The notes: a model not told the origin generated them from the letters alone. DNA of 64,000 bases from Galbibacter mesophilus (GCF_023721415.1 NZ_JAMQVC010000001.1:992001-1056000), one strand, 5' to 3'. Positions 24,287 to 33,001 are shown, counted from the stretch's first letter. Numbers and translations are program-made.

Positions 24287-24976
24287 TTATAGATCGGCTT
24301 CTGCCACTCTTTCCGCTGTATTCTCTGGTACGGTATTCTTACCTGCACCTTTAGCAGCACGTAGTACTGGATAGTACTGAGTAAATACGAAGTCATCTTC
24401 TGCATTCGCATCGTGGCATGCTACACAAGATGCTACTGGAAGTTTTGGAGAAGTATCCTTCAAAATTCCATCGGAAGGGCTTGTAAAACTAAAAATAGCC
24501 CAGTTTCCAGGTTCATCTGGAAAATGCTCTTTACTTTTCACAGAAGCTTCCAAACCAATAAACTCACCCATGAAGTAACCTTTTCCACTCACGGCGGCTG
24601 TAGAACCTACACTTACTAATTCCTTTACAAGAATAGTTCCTTCACGAAACTTGCCCGTTTCTTTGTAATGCTCGTAACTTACAGGATCGATGTAAACATT
24701 GTGCATTTCCGGGAACGGAGCTTTCCCATTGTTCAAATCGTTTGGTGTTACTGGAGTTCCCACAAACACCCATGTACGATAATTCTCAGGACGCTCTAGC
24801 TCTCCCTTAGAATTCATTGTAAAGTAAGATACTGTTGTGTATTCGTCGCTACTCTTAGTCGTTGCAGACGCAGTATCCATTTCTTTTTTTGCCTCTCCGC
24901 CTTGCCTACAAGACTGAAGAGCAAACACCGCAAACAAAGCGGCTCCGGCCAATTTTAAATAACCTCCTTTTTTCAT
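24287..24976 (-). CDS. Cytochrome P460 family lipoprotein (1)
   Basis: Lipoprotein of 229 residues with lipobox ending at C23 (FALQSC). The cytochrome P460 domain occupies most of the mature protein, with a c-type haem site CVACH at residues 184-188. P460 proteins bind haem through CXXCH plus a lysine cross-link and oxidise hydroxylamine or nitric oxide in nitrifiers; in heterotrophs their role is uncertain. Lysines upstream of the haem site (for example around KYFMG and the KSKEHF region) could supply the cross-link. It is the second of two adjacent P460 genes. Confidence 0.85.
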   Translation of the reverse strand: MKKGGYLKLAGAALFAVFALQSCRQGGEAKKEMDTASATTKSSDEYTTVSYFTMNSKGELERPENYRTWVFVGTPVTPNDLNNGKAPFPEMHNVYIDPVSYEHYKETGKFREGTILVKELVSVGSTAAVSGKGYFMGEFIGLEASVKSKEHFPDEPGNWAIFSFTSPSDGILKDTSPKLPVASCVACHDANAEDDFVFTQYYPVLRAAKGAGKNTVPENTAERVAEADL

Positions 24977-25018
24977 GTTATTACAGTTTAGATTAATTTT
25001 CGTTCTTCTTAAGTCGTT

Positions 25019-25645
25019 TTAGTTCTTAAATGGATATTCTGTTCTTACCATATCTCTCCCTATACCATGGCAACTATAGCAGCCAACTACTCCATTCCCC
25101 ATAGCGGCAATATCGTCTGGATTGTCATTGGAAGTAACTTCATACCAAAACCATCCTTTTCCTCCATCTGTTTTGTCGGATGTTTTCACCATGACAGCCC
25201 AGCCCATTGGACTCTCATTTTCATCGTACATTTCTTTAACAATTACAGATCCTTTTGGGTGCTCTGCATTCTTATCATCCAGAGATTTGGCTAAAACATC
25301 ATTAATAAACACCTTTACCGGTAGGTTTAATTTCTGGTGAGGCCCTAAAGACGGGTGTAATTCTTTCTCTTGAGTTTCAAAATCTCTGTACTTCCCTTCT
25401 TTCAGATAAGCAAATAGTTCATTCTTGCTCAATGGAATATCAAGATTTAATCCTTCTGGAGTTTCCGCAGTTGGATCCCAAATTGAAGTCTTTGGCTTTT
25501 TTTCCATTTCCTTCTCCTCCACTTTTTGGACAGTGCTTGCAGGAGTTTTTTCTTTTTCAGATTCATTTTTTTCCTGTTTACACGAATAGAAAGAAATCGC
25601 TAAACACAGTGCTAAATAGAATTTGTTTTTCACATTTATCTTCAT
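25019..25645 (-). CDS. Cytochrome P460 family lipoprotein (2)
   Basis: Lipoprotein of 208 residues with lipobox ending at C22 (SFYSC), then a lysine/glutamate-rich linker to about residue 53 and a P460 domain whose haem site CYSCH lies at residues 189-193. It differs strongly from the neighbouring P460 protein outside the haem site (RDFETQEKELHPSLGPHQKL against the partner's RTWVFVGTPVTPND), so it is an old duplicate or a distinct subfamily rather than a recent copy. The 42-bp gap to the next gene suggests one transcript. Substrate unknown. Confidence 0.82.
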   Translation of the reverse strand: MKINVKNKFYLALCLAISFYSCKQEKNESEKEKTPASTVQKVEEKEMEKKPKTSIWDPTAETPEGLNLDIPLSKNELFAYLKEGKYRDFETQEKELHPSLGPHQKLNLPVKVFINDVLAKSLDDKNAEHPKGSVIVKEMYDENESPMGWAVMVKTSDKTDGGKGWFWYEVTSNDNPDDIAAMGNGVVGCYSCHGIGRDMVRTEYPFKN

Positions 25646-26008
25646 AAATAATAAATTTGAAGTTTATTTACTACATTATATAAAGCTAATGTACAAATTA
25701 ATACCACACAGCAATCGCATATTGAGAAAAAAATATATTTTAATGAGATTTAAAACTGTTCTAAATAAAATAGCTTATTAAATGTTTGTTTTTCAGTTAG
25801 TTAAAATTTTAGCGTAGATATTAATCAGTAGTTATCTGCGATAAAAAACATCTAATATATATATAATAAGCGTTTTTAAGGGCAAAATATTCGTCATAAA
25901 ATGTCTTTTTACAACTAATTCTGATAAAAAAACACCCATTTTCTTACTTTTTAATACAGATTTATAATCGAAAAAATAGAATGAAAGCGGTAAAATAGTT
26001 GAAATTAA
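25646..26008. other. AT-rich spacer without a recognised gene
   Basis: A 363-bp interval, very rich in A and T, between the P460 gene starting at 25645 and the divergent msrA ending at 26009. It must contain the P460 promoter. I see no open frame of note, no repeat copy and no convincing terminator hairpin. A TAAATTTG on the plus strand near 25654 points away from any gene. Confidence 0.5.
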
Positions 26009-26521
26009 TTACCGTTTACCATTGCGCTGACTGCCCAATTTATTCTTTAAAGTGTAGTGGGAAAATTTAGAAAGAAGTTTTTCCAGCTTGGGGTCAATAT
26101 AAGTTTTGCAGAAAGGCTTGTCAGGATTGCTATAATAATAATTATGAAATATTTCTTCAGAAGCATTAAACTCATGAAAATCCAACACTTCGGTAACCAA
26201 ATCTTCTGCAAAATCAGACTGAAGTGCCGTTAAAAATTCTTTGGAAGCTATCCTCTGTTCTTTAGAAAAACCGTAAATCGCTGAGACATACTTGTCCCTT
26301 CGGCTATGGTTTACCGTACTTTTATGGGTATGAAGATGTATCTCAATCAATGTTTTTAGGGAAACTTCATCCTCATTAAAGTGCACTATAACACCTTCAG
26401 AAAAAAATTTTTTATTTTCTTTTGCTGAAATAAACCCCTGCTCAACTGTATCAACACCTATCAAGGACTGAAAAACGGCTTCCATGCACCAGTAGCAGCT
26501 TCCGCTAAATGCTATTTTCAT
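26009..26521 (-). CDS. Divergent MsrA-like protein
   Basis: Peptide-methionine (S)-S-oxide reductase family protein of 170 residues. The active-site strand is SGSCYWCMEAVFQ with C9 and C12, a change from the family's GCFWCxE. The usual GYxGG loop is absent: the equivalent stretch reads VEQGFISAKENKK. Further on, the substrate-binding YRS is DKYVSAIY, though EIFHNYYYSNPDKPFC keeps the C-terminal tyrosine cluster. It may reduce a different substrate or be partly inactive. It is the last gene of the msrB-msrA-selO operon, six bases after DUF427. Confidence 0.75.
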   Translation of the reverse strand: MKIAFSGSCYWCMEAVFQSLIGVDTVEQGFISAKENKKFFSEGVIVHFNEDEVSLKTLIEIHLHTHKSTVNHSRRDKYVSAIYGFSKEQRIASKEFLTALQSDFAEDLVTEVLDFHEFNASEEIFHNYYYSNPDKPFCKTYIDPKLEKLLSKFSHYTLKNKLGSQRNGKR

Positions 26522-26527
26522 TGTCCT

Positions 26528-26824
26528 CTAATTAGCCACTTGTTCTACTGTTACACCTTTCCAAAAGGCAACATAATTTTCTATATGTTTTGCGGCTTCC
26601 ATTGGATTTGGATAATACCAAGCCGCATCTTTGTTGGTTTCCCCATTCACTTCAAGAGAATAGTAAGATGCTTTTCCTTTCCAAGGGCAAGACGTGTGGG
26701 TTTCGGTTGTTTTAAAATATTCCTTATTTATACTTTCGGCCGGGAAATATTGGTTCCCTTCCACTTCTTGGGTAGCATCACTTTCTGCAATCACTACACC
26801 ATTCCAAACAGCTTTAAATTTCAT
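26528..26824 (-). CDS. DUF427 domain protein
   Basis: Compact protein of 98 residues matching DUF427. It has the family's opening (FKAVWNGVVIAES), the central cysteine-tryptophan turn CPWKGKASYYSLEV and the AWYYPNPMEAAKHIENYVAFW ending. Family function is unknown; members are often near redox genes. Six bases separate it from the divergent msrA, and 59 bp from the DM13 gene upstream, which suggests it belongs to the same operon. Confidence 0.85.
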   Translation of the reverse strand: MKFKAVWNGVVIAESDATQEVEGNQYFPAESINKEYFKTTETHTSCPWKGKASYYSLEVNGETNKDAAWYYPNPMEAAKHIENYVAFWKGVTVEQVAN

Positions 26825-26883
26825 AACAAAATTTCTAAAGTGTGATTAAAGTTTTGCGGCAAACTTAATTTGGAAGACAACGT

Positions 26884-27285
26884 TTAATCGCCATTGAGGT
26901 CAATTCCACCCCAAACCACAGAAAATTTTTCACAGTGGATAACTAGCGACTGGAAATCTTCCAATCTAACTCCCTCCGGAAGTTTATATTGCTGACTCCC
27001 TTTATTGGATTTAAGTTCGGCTATGAACACCCCTCCTTGCTCATGAATCGCATCACGATCCTTAATCTCGGTGATGTGCACGGGGGAGAGATACAATTTT
27101 AATTCTGGTCCCGGTAGGGTATTAAAGTTTCCTCCGAGTTTAAACAAGTAACTTCCGTCGTTTTCAACGATAGACCAGCTTCCCTTTACGGAATATACTT
27201 TCCCTACCCAGCTATTCCCATCTTGGGAGTAGCTACAAAGACTGGTGACTACCAGTAACAGAAAGGTTATTAAAAAGTTTTTCAT
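26884..27285 (-). CDS. DM13 domain exported protein
   Basis: Exported protein of 133 residues with a signal peptide (MKNFLITFLLLVVTSLCSYS). The mature part is one DM13 domain: PGPELKLYLSPVHI, then GVFIAELKSNKGSQQYKLPEGV and IHCEKFSVVWGGIDL. DM13 domains have been proposed to bind haem or redox cofactors; that is family suggestion only. It begins 15 bp after selO stops, so it is in the same transcript, which fits a redox-linked role. Confidence 0.8.
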   Translation of the reverse strand: MKNFLITFLLLVVTSLCSYSQDGNSWVGKVYSVKGSWSIVENDGSYLFKLGGNFNTLPGPELKLYLSPVHITEIKDRDAIHEQGGVFIAELKSNKGSQQYKLPEGVRLEDFQSLVIHCEKFSVVWGGIDLNGD

Positions 27286-27300
27286 TTCTAAAAGATTTGG

Positions 27301-28860
27301 TTAAGAACTACATGATAACATAGAACATCCCACTTTATGGCGTGCCCATTCAGGGCGTTTGGCAAACCACTTTTCATGTTTGGACTGTTCTTCATAAGGG
27401 TTTTTCAATATTGTATATAACTCGTTTATCAAGGAATAATTGCCTTTATCTGCTTCATCTATTGCTAATTGAGCCATATAATTCCTTAAAACATATTTCG
27501 GATTTACAGCATTCATCTTTTTCGCACGTTCATCATTTCCCAGCATTTCTAACTGTAAACGCTTCTTATATTTCTGAAACCATTCTTTCCATTTGAATTC
27601 AATTTCCCCTTTTAAATCTTCTGGATTGTAAAAAGAATCTTGAACAATTCGGATTCCATCGTCATCACTCGGAGTAAATTTACTTAAATTTCTGAAAAAT
27701 ATCGTCATGTCTGTTTCAGAAAGCTCTAAATTTTCTTCCAGTTCCAAAATTAATTTAGCGTCACCGTCTTCATTAATAAACAATCCTAGTTTACTTCTCA
27801 TCATTTCTAAAGACTTCTCTTCAAAGTCGGACTTGTAACTTTCCAATATTGATTCCAACGGCTTTGCTTCTTCAACTAGCGGATATATAGCATTTGCTAA
27901 CTGATACAAATTCCATAACCCAACGTTCGGTTGATTTCCAAATCGGTATCTTTTATTAACAGCATCGGTGGTGTTGGGCGTCCAACCGAAATCGAAACCT
28001 TCCAACCAACCATAAGGCCCATAATCTATAGTCAGTCCTAAAATGGACATGTTATCCGTATTTAAAACGCCATGCACGAATCCTACGCGCTGCCAATGAA
28101 CAACAGTTTCTAACGTTCTTTTCGCCACCTCATCAAAAAATTTGATATAGGTTTCCTTACTTGGGTCGCCCAAATGTGGATAAAAATGACGTATTGTGTA
28201 ATCGGCAAGCTTTTTCAGGTTTTCATGATCACCTCGCGCTGCAAAAATCTCAAAATTCCCAAACCGGATGAAGGAAGGTGCCACCCTACAAACAATGGCC
28301 CCCTTTTCATACCCCGGATTTCCATCGTATAAGACGTCCCTTAATACTTTATCTCCTGATATTGCCAAAGAAAGTGCTCTTGTTGTTGGAACACCCAGAT
28401 GGTACATGGCCTCACTGCACAAATATTCCCTAATGGAAGATCGCAACACTGCCAATCCATCTGCCGACCTAGAATAGGGAGTTTCTCCGGCACCTTTCAA
28501 CTGCAAAGCCCAACGCTTATTGTTGTGTACTACTTCTCCCAAATTAATGGCGCGACCATCGCCCAATTGTCCGGCCCAATTCCCAAATTGGTGTCCGCCA
28601 TAAACCATGGCATAAGGTGCTGTATTTTCCAGCACCTCATTACCAGTAAAAATTTTTAAAAACCTTTCTGAATTTTCATCCCCATGTTGCAAACCTATTT
28701 CCTGCAACATCTCTTCTGAAACATGGATAATTTCAGGAGAAGACGTTTTTTTAGGCGTAACATAAGAGAAGAAGGCATTTTTTACTTGCCTTCTTGAATT
28801 CTCTAAAATAGGATCTGCTGTGAGCTCTTCAGAAAAAGTGTTGTTTATATTTAATTTCAA
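27301..28860 (-). CDS. selO: SelO/YdiU pseudokinase-fold protein adenylyltransferase
   Basis: SelO family enzyme of 519 residues that transfers AMP from ATP to hydroxyl side chains of redox-related proteins. The nucleotide-binding region shows LQLKGAGETPYSRSADGLAV and REYLCSEAMYHLG, the metal-binding part FVHGVLNTDNMSILG, and the protein ends CSMLSCSS, where eukaryotic SelO has a selenocysteine in the same tail. No ATG fits: the frame opens with several TTGs, and I choose the one at 28860 because the family N-terminus (KLNINNTFSEEL) starts there. A reading from 28887 would overlap msrA by eight bases. Confidence 0.88.
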   Translation of the reverse strand: MKLNINNTFSEELTADPILENSRRQVKNAFFSYVTPKKTSSPEIIHVSEEMLQEIGLQHGDENSERFLKIFTGNEVLENTAPYAMVYGGHQFGNWAGQLGDGRAINLGEVVHNNKRWALQLKGAGETPYSRSADGLAVLRSSIREYLCSEAMYHLGVPTTRALSLAISGDKVLRDVLYDGNPGYEKGAIVCRVAPSFIRFGNFEIFAARGDHENLKKLADYTIRHFYPHLGDPSKETYIKFFDEVAKRTLETVVHWQRVGFVHGVLNTDNMSILGLTIDYGPYGWLEGFDFGWTPNTTDAVNKRYRFGNQPNVGLWNLYQLANAIYPLVEEAKPLESILESYKSDFEEKSLEMMRSKLGLFINEDGDAKLILELEENLELSETDMTIFFRNLSKFTPSDDDGIRIVQDSFYNPEDLKGEIEFKWKEWFQKYKKRLQLEMLGNDERAKKMNAVNPKYVLRNYMAQLAIDEADKGNYSLINELYTILKNPYEEQSKHEKWFAKRPEWARHKVGCSMLSCSS

Positions 28861-28879
28861 ACCTGTCAAATTTCTATTT

Positions 28880-29431
28880 TTAAGCAACCGATTTTTTCAA
28901 TTTCTCGGCATACATTTTTCTAAATTTAGCCAATTTAGGGTCAATCATCACGGTACAATAGCCTTCTTGCCTATTGTTTCTATAATAATTTTGGTGGTAA
29001 TCTTCCGCTTCATAAAAAGTACCGATTTTGCTAACTTCTGTCATAATCGGATTTTTAAAATAGGGAGCAATTTGCTCAATGACCACTTCTGCAATTTCCT
29101 TTTGTTCTTCCGAATGATAATAAATTACCGAACGGTACTGAGAACCCATATCTGCCCCTTGTCTATTTAAGGTCGTGGGATCATGGGTTGTCATGAAAAT
29201 CACTAATAAATCTTCATAAGCCACCACTTCAGGATTAAAAGTAACCTGAATTACCTCTGCGTGCCCCGTTAGCCCCGAGCAAACTTCGCGGTAGGTAGGT
29301 TTTCCCGGAGCAATGCCGCCAGTGTATCCCGACACCACTTTTTCTACGCCCGCTACTTCCTGAAAAATAGCTTCCGTACACCAAAAGCATCCGCCACCAA
29401 AAGTAGCTACTGCTAAATTATTCTTGCTCAT
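28880..29431 (-). CDS. msrA: Peptide-methionine (S)-S-oxide reductase
   Basis: Canonical MsrA of 183 residues; it reduces methionine-S-sulfoxide in proteins. The active site is GGGCFWCTEAIFQ, with C15 catalytic, followed by the conserved VSGYTGG loop and MGSQYRSVIYYH, and EDYHQNYYRNN near the C-terminus. There is no signal peptide, so it acts in the cytoplasm. Its start overlaps the msrB stop by 14 bases, so translation of the two is probably coupled; selO follows. Confidence 0.95.
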   Translation of the reverse strand: MSKNNLAVATFGGGCFWCTEAIFQEVAGVEKVVSGYTGGIAPGKPTYREVCSGLTGHAEVIQVTFNPEVVAYEDLLVIFMTTHDPTTLNRQGADMGSQYRSVIYYHSEEQKEIAEVVIEQIAPYFKNPIMTEVSKIGTFYEAEDYHQNYYRNNRQEGYCTVMIDPKLAKFRKMYAEKLKKSVA

Positions 29432-29879
29432 TTGTTTCCCTTTCTAATTGTATGGATTCTGAATTAACACAATAACGCAAACCACTTGGCTCTGGACCGT
29501 CTGGAAAAACGTGCCCTAAATGAGCATCACAAGTGTTACACATAACCTCAACACGCACCATTCCAAAGGTGTTATCTTTTTCATATTTAATGGCGTTTTC
29601 TTTTATCGGCTGAGTAAAACTAGGCCATCCTGAACTGGAATTGTACTTAATGGTCGAATCAAACAACGGTGTGTTACAACAAATACAGTTGTATTTTCCC
29701 GCATCGTAAATAGAACAAAGCGCTCCTGAATGTGCCATTTCGGTTCCTTTTAAGCGTGTAATTCTAAATTGTTCTGGAGTTAGAAGCTCTTTCCATTCCG
29801 CTTCCGTTTTTTCTACTCTTCTATCGGGAGTTGGGTTTCCTTTTACCGAAAAATTAATAACATCTTTCCAAGTTAACAT
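29418..29879 (-). CDS. msrB: Peptide-methionine (R)-S-oxide reductase
   Basis: MsrB of 153 residues, reducing methionine-R-sulfoxide. Structural zinc is held by C65/C68 (in CICC) and C114/C117 (CNTC); the catalytic cysteine is C137 in GLRYCVNSESI. The core GWPSFTQPI and HLGHVFPDGPEPSG match the family. No signal peptide. It is the first gene of a minus-strand operon with msrA, selO, DM13, DUF427 and a second MsrA-like gene, which together suggest a response to oxidised proteins. Confidence 0.95.
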   Translation of the reverse strand: MLTWKDVINFSVKGNPTPDRRVEKTEAEWKELLTPEQFRITRLKGTEMAHSGALCSIYDAGKYNCICCNTPLFDSTIKYNSSSGWPSFTQPIKENAIKYEKDNTFGMVRVEVMCNTCDAHLGHVFPDGPEPSGLRYCVNSESIQLERETNEQE

Positions 29880-30119
29880 ACGTTGGTGTCCTTTCTTATT
29901 TTAATTAATAATGTTTTTATTGAAAACTGTACCCAGAATTTTTTGATACAACTATATAGTCGATTTTAGAATGAATTCCTTACAACTTTCAATAATATTC
30001 TATTTTTTCTGAAAAATTTATTCTTAAATAAAAGGTAATTTACTGAAGAACTTACAAAGCCCCCAAAAATTGAAGTACTATTTAACCAAAAGTTTAAGTT
30101 GGGCAGGTGCTATCGCAAG

Positions 30120-31808
30120 TTATTTTATGTCTTTAACCCTCAATTGAAGGGAAACCGTTCCATTCCACTCATTTTCGTCGAGGTTGTACACTGCGGCAAA
30201 AAAAGGTTTATTTTTAATTTCAGAAAGCTTTTCACCTAAGTTGAAACCTATACCACCAATTACAGGACTTCCATTTTGGGAAACGGATACTTTTAAATGT
30301 TTGTCATCTTGACCCACGCATTTTGTATAGCCACTGTCTTTTAAACCTTGCGTTAAAAATACCGGAGCCAAATTTCCAGGACCGAACGGGGCAAATTGCT
30401 TTAAAATACGGTAAAATTTTGGCGTTATATCCTTTAGGTCGATTTCAGCATCGATAAGGATTTCCGGTGTAAGCAACTTTTTATCAATTGTTTCTGAAAC
30501 TATTTTTTCAAACTTCGTTTTAAAAAGTGGGTACTGTTCTGGCTTCAAAGTTAAACCTGCGGCATATTTATGCCCGCCAAATTGTTCCAAACAATCTTCG
30601 CAAGCTTCAATGGCATTGTAAACATCAAAACCTTTCACCGATCGCGCGGAAGCTGCCAATTTCTCCCCACTTTTAGTAAATACCAAAGTAGGGCGATAAT
30701 AAGTTTCCGTTAAACGTGAAGCCACTATACCAATAACTCCTTTGTGCCAAGACTCGTTAAAAACTACGGAAGTAAAATTTTTTTCTTCTTTGTTTTCTTC
30801 AATTTGAAGCAGCGCTTCTTTCGTTATTTCTTGGTCTTTACTTTTTCTATCTGCATTAAAATCTTCAATTTCTTCAGCAAATAAAACAGCGATATTGATA
30901 TCTTTTTCAGTAAGCAATTGCACGGCATGAAGTCCGTGTTTCATCCTTCCGGCAGCATTAATTCGTGGCGCCACCACAAAAACAACGTCGGTAATGGTGA
31001 GTTCTTTCTTTAGTTGCTTGGTAATCGCTTTTATCCCCGGTCTTGGGTTTTTATTAATCACTTTTAATCCGTAATAAGCCAACACACGATTTTCGCCAGT
31101 TATGGGCACAATATCGGCACCGATGGCTGTGGCCACTAAATCCAAATAAGGAACCAAATCTAAAATAGTTTCGCCCTGTTTGGTGCCTAAAGCCTGAATT
31201 AACTTAAACCCAACACCACAACCGCAAAGTTCGTCGTACGGATAATTACAATCATCCTGTTTTGGGTCGAGCACCGCAACGGCATCTGGAATAATTTCAC
31301 CCGGACGGTGATGGTCGCAAATGATAAAATCGATGCCTTTTTCTTTGGCATAGGCTACTTTGTCTACCGCTTTTATCCCGCAATCCAATGCAATAATGAG
31401 TGAAAAACCATTATCATCTGCAAAATCGATTCCTTGATAGGAAACGCCGTATCCTTCTTCGTAGCGATCTGGAATGTAAGTGGCAACATTGGGATACTTT
31501 TCCAATAAGTAAGATGACATTAAAGAAACAGCGGTGGTGCCATCAACATCATAATCACCGTAGACCAAAATGTTTTCACCTTCCGCAAAGGCTTTTTCAA
31601 TTCTAGCTACTGCCTTGTCCATATCTTTCATAAGAAACGGATCGTGAATGTCGTCTAACGACGGACGAAAGAATTTTTTGGCGTCTTCAAAAGTGGAAAT
31701 TCCTCGCTGTAAAAGCAATGAAGCAATAATGCTATTCACCCCCAAGGCTTCGGAAAGTGCCTTGATAGTTTCTTTATCCGGGGATGCTTTTACTGTCCAA
31801 CGGGTCAT
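30120..31808 (-). CDS. recJ: Single-stranded-DNA-specific 5'-3' exonuclease RecJ
   Basis: DHH-family exonuclease of 562 residues acting in recombination and mismatch repair. Metal-binding motifs are ILVYGDYDVDGTTAVS, IIALDCGIKAVDK, IDFIICDHHRPG and, in the DHHA1 domain, FGGHKYAAGLTL. The C-terminal OB-fold region has QFAPFGPGNLAP. Length and motif order are those of RecJ. A 240-bp AT-rich spacer separates it from msrB. Confidence 0.93.
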   Translation of the reverse strand: MTRWTVKASPDKETIKALSEALGVNSIIASLLLQRGISTFEDAKKFFRPSLDDIHDPFLMKDMDKAVARIEKAFAEGENILVYGDYDVDGTTAVSLMSSYLLEKYPNVATYIPDRYEEGYGVSYQGIDFADDNGFSLIIALDCGIKAVDKVAYAKEKGIDFIICDHHRPGEIIPDAVAVLDPKQDDCNYPYDELCGCGVGFKLIQALGTKQGETILDLVPYLDLVATAIGADIVPITGENRVLAYYGLKVINKNPRPGIKAITKQLKKELTITDVVFVVAPRINAAGRMKHGLHAVQLLTEKDINIAVLFAEEIEDFNADRKSKDQEITKEALLQIEENKEEKNFTSVVFNESWHKGVIGIVASRLTETYYRPTLVFTKSGEKLAASARSVKGFDVYNAIEACEDCLEQFGGHKYAAGLTLKPEQYPLFKTKFEKIVSETIDKKLLTPEILIDAEIDLKDITPKFYRILKQFAPFGPGNLAPVFLTQGLKDSGYTKCVGQDDKHLKVSVSQNGSPVIGGIGFNLGEKLSEIKNKPFFAAVYNLDENEWNGTVSLQLRVKDIK

Positions 31809-31850
31809 TATTCGTCTTTATTGATTCTTGATATTTCCGTAGCGTTTATT

Positions 31851-31873
31851 GTCAGGCCGAGCATGTCGAAGCC
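31851..31873 (-). repeat. Short dispersed intergenic motif, copy B
   Basis: Read on the minus strand this is GGCTTCGACATGCTCGGCC plus TGAC, the same motif as at 9697-9720 with a few changes. It lies between recJ and the OsmC gene. Confidence 0.55.
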
Positions 31874-31929
31874 TATTAATAGTCTTGGGTGGTTAATCCT
31901 TTCTTGTGCGTATTTGATATGGATTATCC

Positions 31930-32355
31930 TTACGAGCTATGAAAAATGGTTTCAATTTCCATATCGGCAAACTTTCGGAACATCTCCATTACTCCGCAAT
32001 AGGTTTCTACGGAAAGATCTACGGCACGTTGTAACTTTTTTTCAGCTAAATCGCTCCCATAAAAATGATATTCCACTTTTACTTTATGGTAATATTTTGG
32101 ATGCTCATCGGTAAGTTCTGCATGAATGTCAATTCTGAAGTCGTCAACCTCCAGCCTCATTTTTTTAATCATTTGAGCGACATCCAGTCCAGAGCAACCA
32201 GCCAATGCAGAAAGCATCAACGCTTTTGGACGTAATCCATCCCCATTTCCACCGTCATCCGGACTGGCATCGATAAGTAAATCGCCAGCAGGATTGGTTG
32301 AGTGAAATTGCATGTTTTGTTTCCAAGTTGTTATTACAGTATTGGTTGTTCCCAT
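31930..32355 (-). CDS. OsmC family peroxiredoxin-like protein
   Basis: OsmC/Ohr family protein of 141 residues. The two redox cysteines are C54 (SALAGCSGLDVAQM) and C120 (ETYCGVMEMF), in the family's positions, supporting a thiol peroxidase role towards organic hydroperoxides. The GGNGDGLRPKALML segment before the first cysteine is typical of the OsmC subgroup rather than Ohr. Adjacent to recJ on the same strand, with a short intergenic motif between them. Confidence 0.85.
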   Translation of the reverse strand: MGTTNTVITTWKQNMQFHSTNPAGDLLIDASPDDGGNGDGLRPKALMLSALAGCSGLDVAQMIKKMRLEVDDFRIDIHAELTDEHPKYYHKVKVEYHFYGSDLAEKKLQRAVDLSVETYCGVMEMFRKFADMEIETIFHSS

Positions 32356-32428
32356 GATTGCTGAAGTTTAAAAATGAAGTTCAAAAATACGGATTCTACC
32401 AAGAAAAATACTTGTTTGAGAACATTGC

Positions 32429-33001
32429 TTACTTCAAAACCTCCTGAATTCTAGTTTTCAGCATTGGAACCACTTCATTTTCAAACCATTTGTTTTTAGC
32501 CAGCCAAAACCGATTGGTAGGCGATGGATGCGGAATGGGAAAAAGTTTGGGCAAGAAGGTGTGGTAATTTTTTACGGTTTCTGTAAGGTTTCGCTGAAAT
32601 TGTTTTCCTAAATAGGCTTTCTGCGCATGCTGTCCAACCAAAATGATTAGCTCAACAGCGGTTAATTCATCTAAAATATTTTGATGCCATTGCGGTTTGC
32701 ATTCTGGTCTTGGGGGAAGGTCGCCTGTTTTTCCTTTTCCGGGATAACAAAAACCCATGGGCATTACGCCAATATATTCCGTATTGTAAAAAGTGGCCTC
32801 ATCTACGCCTAACCATGAACGGAGTTTCTTTCCGCTAGCATCGTAAAAGTCTTTACCACTTTCATGTGCCTTGGTACCGGGAGCCTGACCAATAATTAAG
32901 ATTTTAGTGTTTTTTGATACTCGTAAAATTGGCTTCGGGCCTAAAGGGAGGTGCGCTTTACAGATTTCGCATTGCGCTATTTCCTTCAACAATTTTTTCA
33001 T
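32429..33001 (-). CDS. Iron-sulfur uracil-DNA glycosylase family protein
   Basis: Uracil-DNA glycosylase superfamily protein of 190 residues. Four cysteines, C11, C14, C85 and C101, keep the CX2C and CX15C spacing of the [4Fe-4S] UDG families. Motif A is IIGQAPGTKAHESGKDFYDA and motif B is HPSPTN. It therefore resembles a family 4-like repair enzyme that removes uracil, though the residues after motif A (EDFYDASGKK) differ from the common GRPFVG, so substrate range may differ. Its start overlaps the rsmI stop by four bases (ATGA). Confidence 0.85.
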   Translation of the reverse strand: MKKLLKEIAQCEICKAHLPLGPKPILRVSKNTKILIIGQAPGTKAHESGKDFYDASGKKLRSWLGVDEATFYNTEYIGVMPMGFCYPGKGKTGDLPPRPECKPQWHQNILDELTAVELIILVGQHAQKAYLGKQFQRNLTETVKNYHTFLPKLFPIPHPSPTNRFWLAKNKWFENEVVPMLKTRIQEVLK

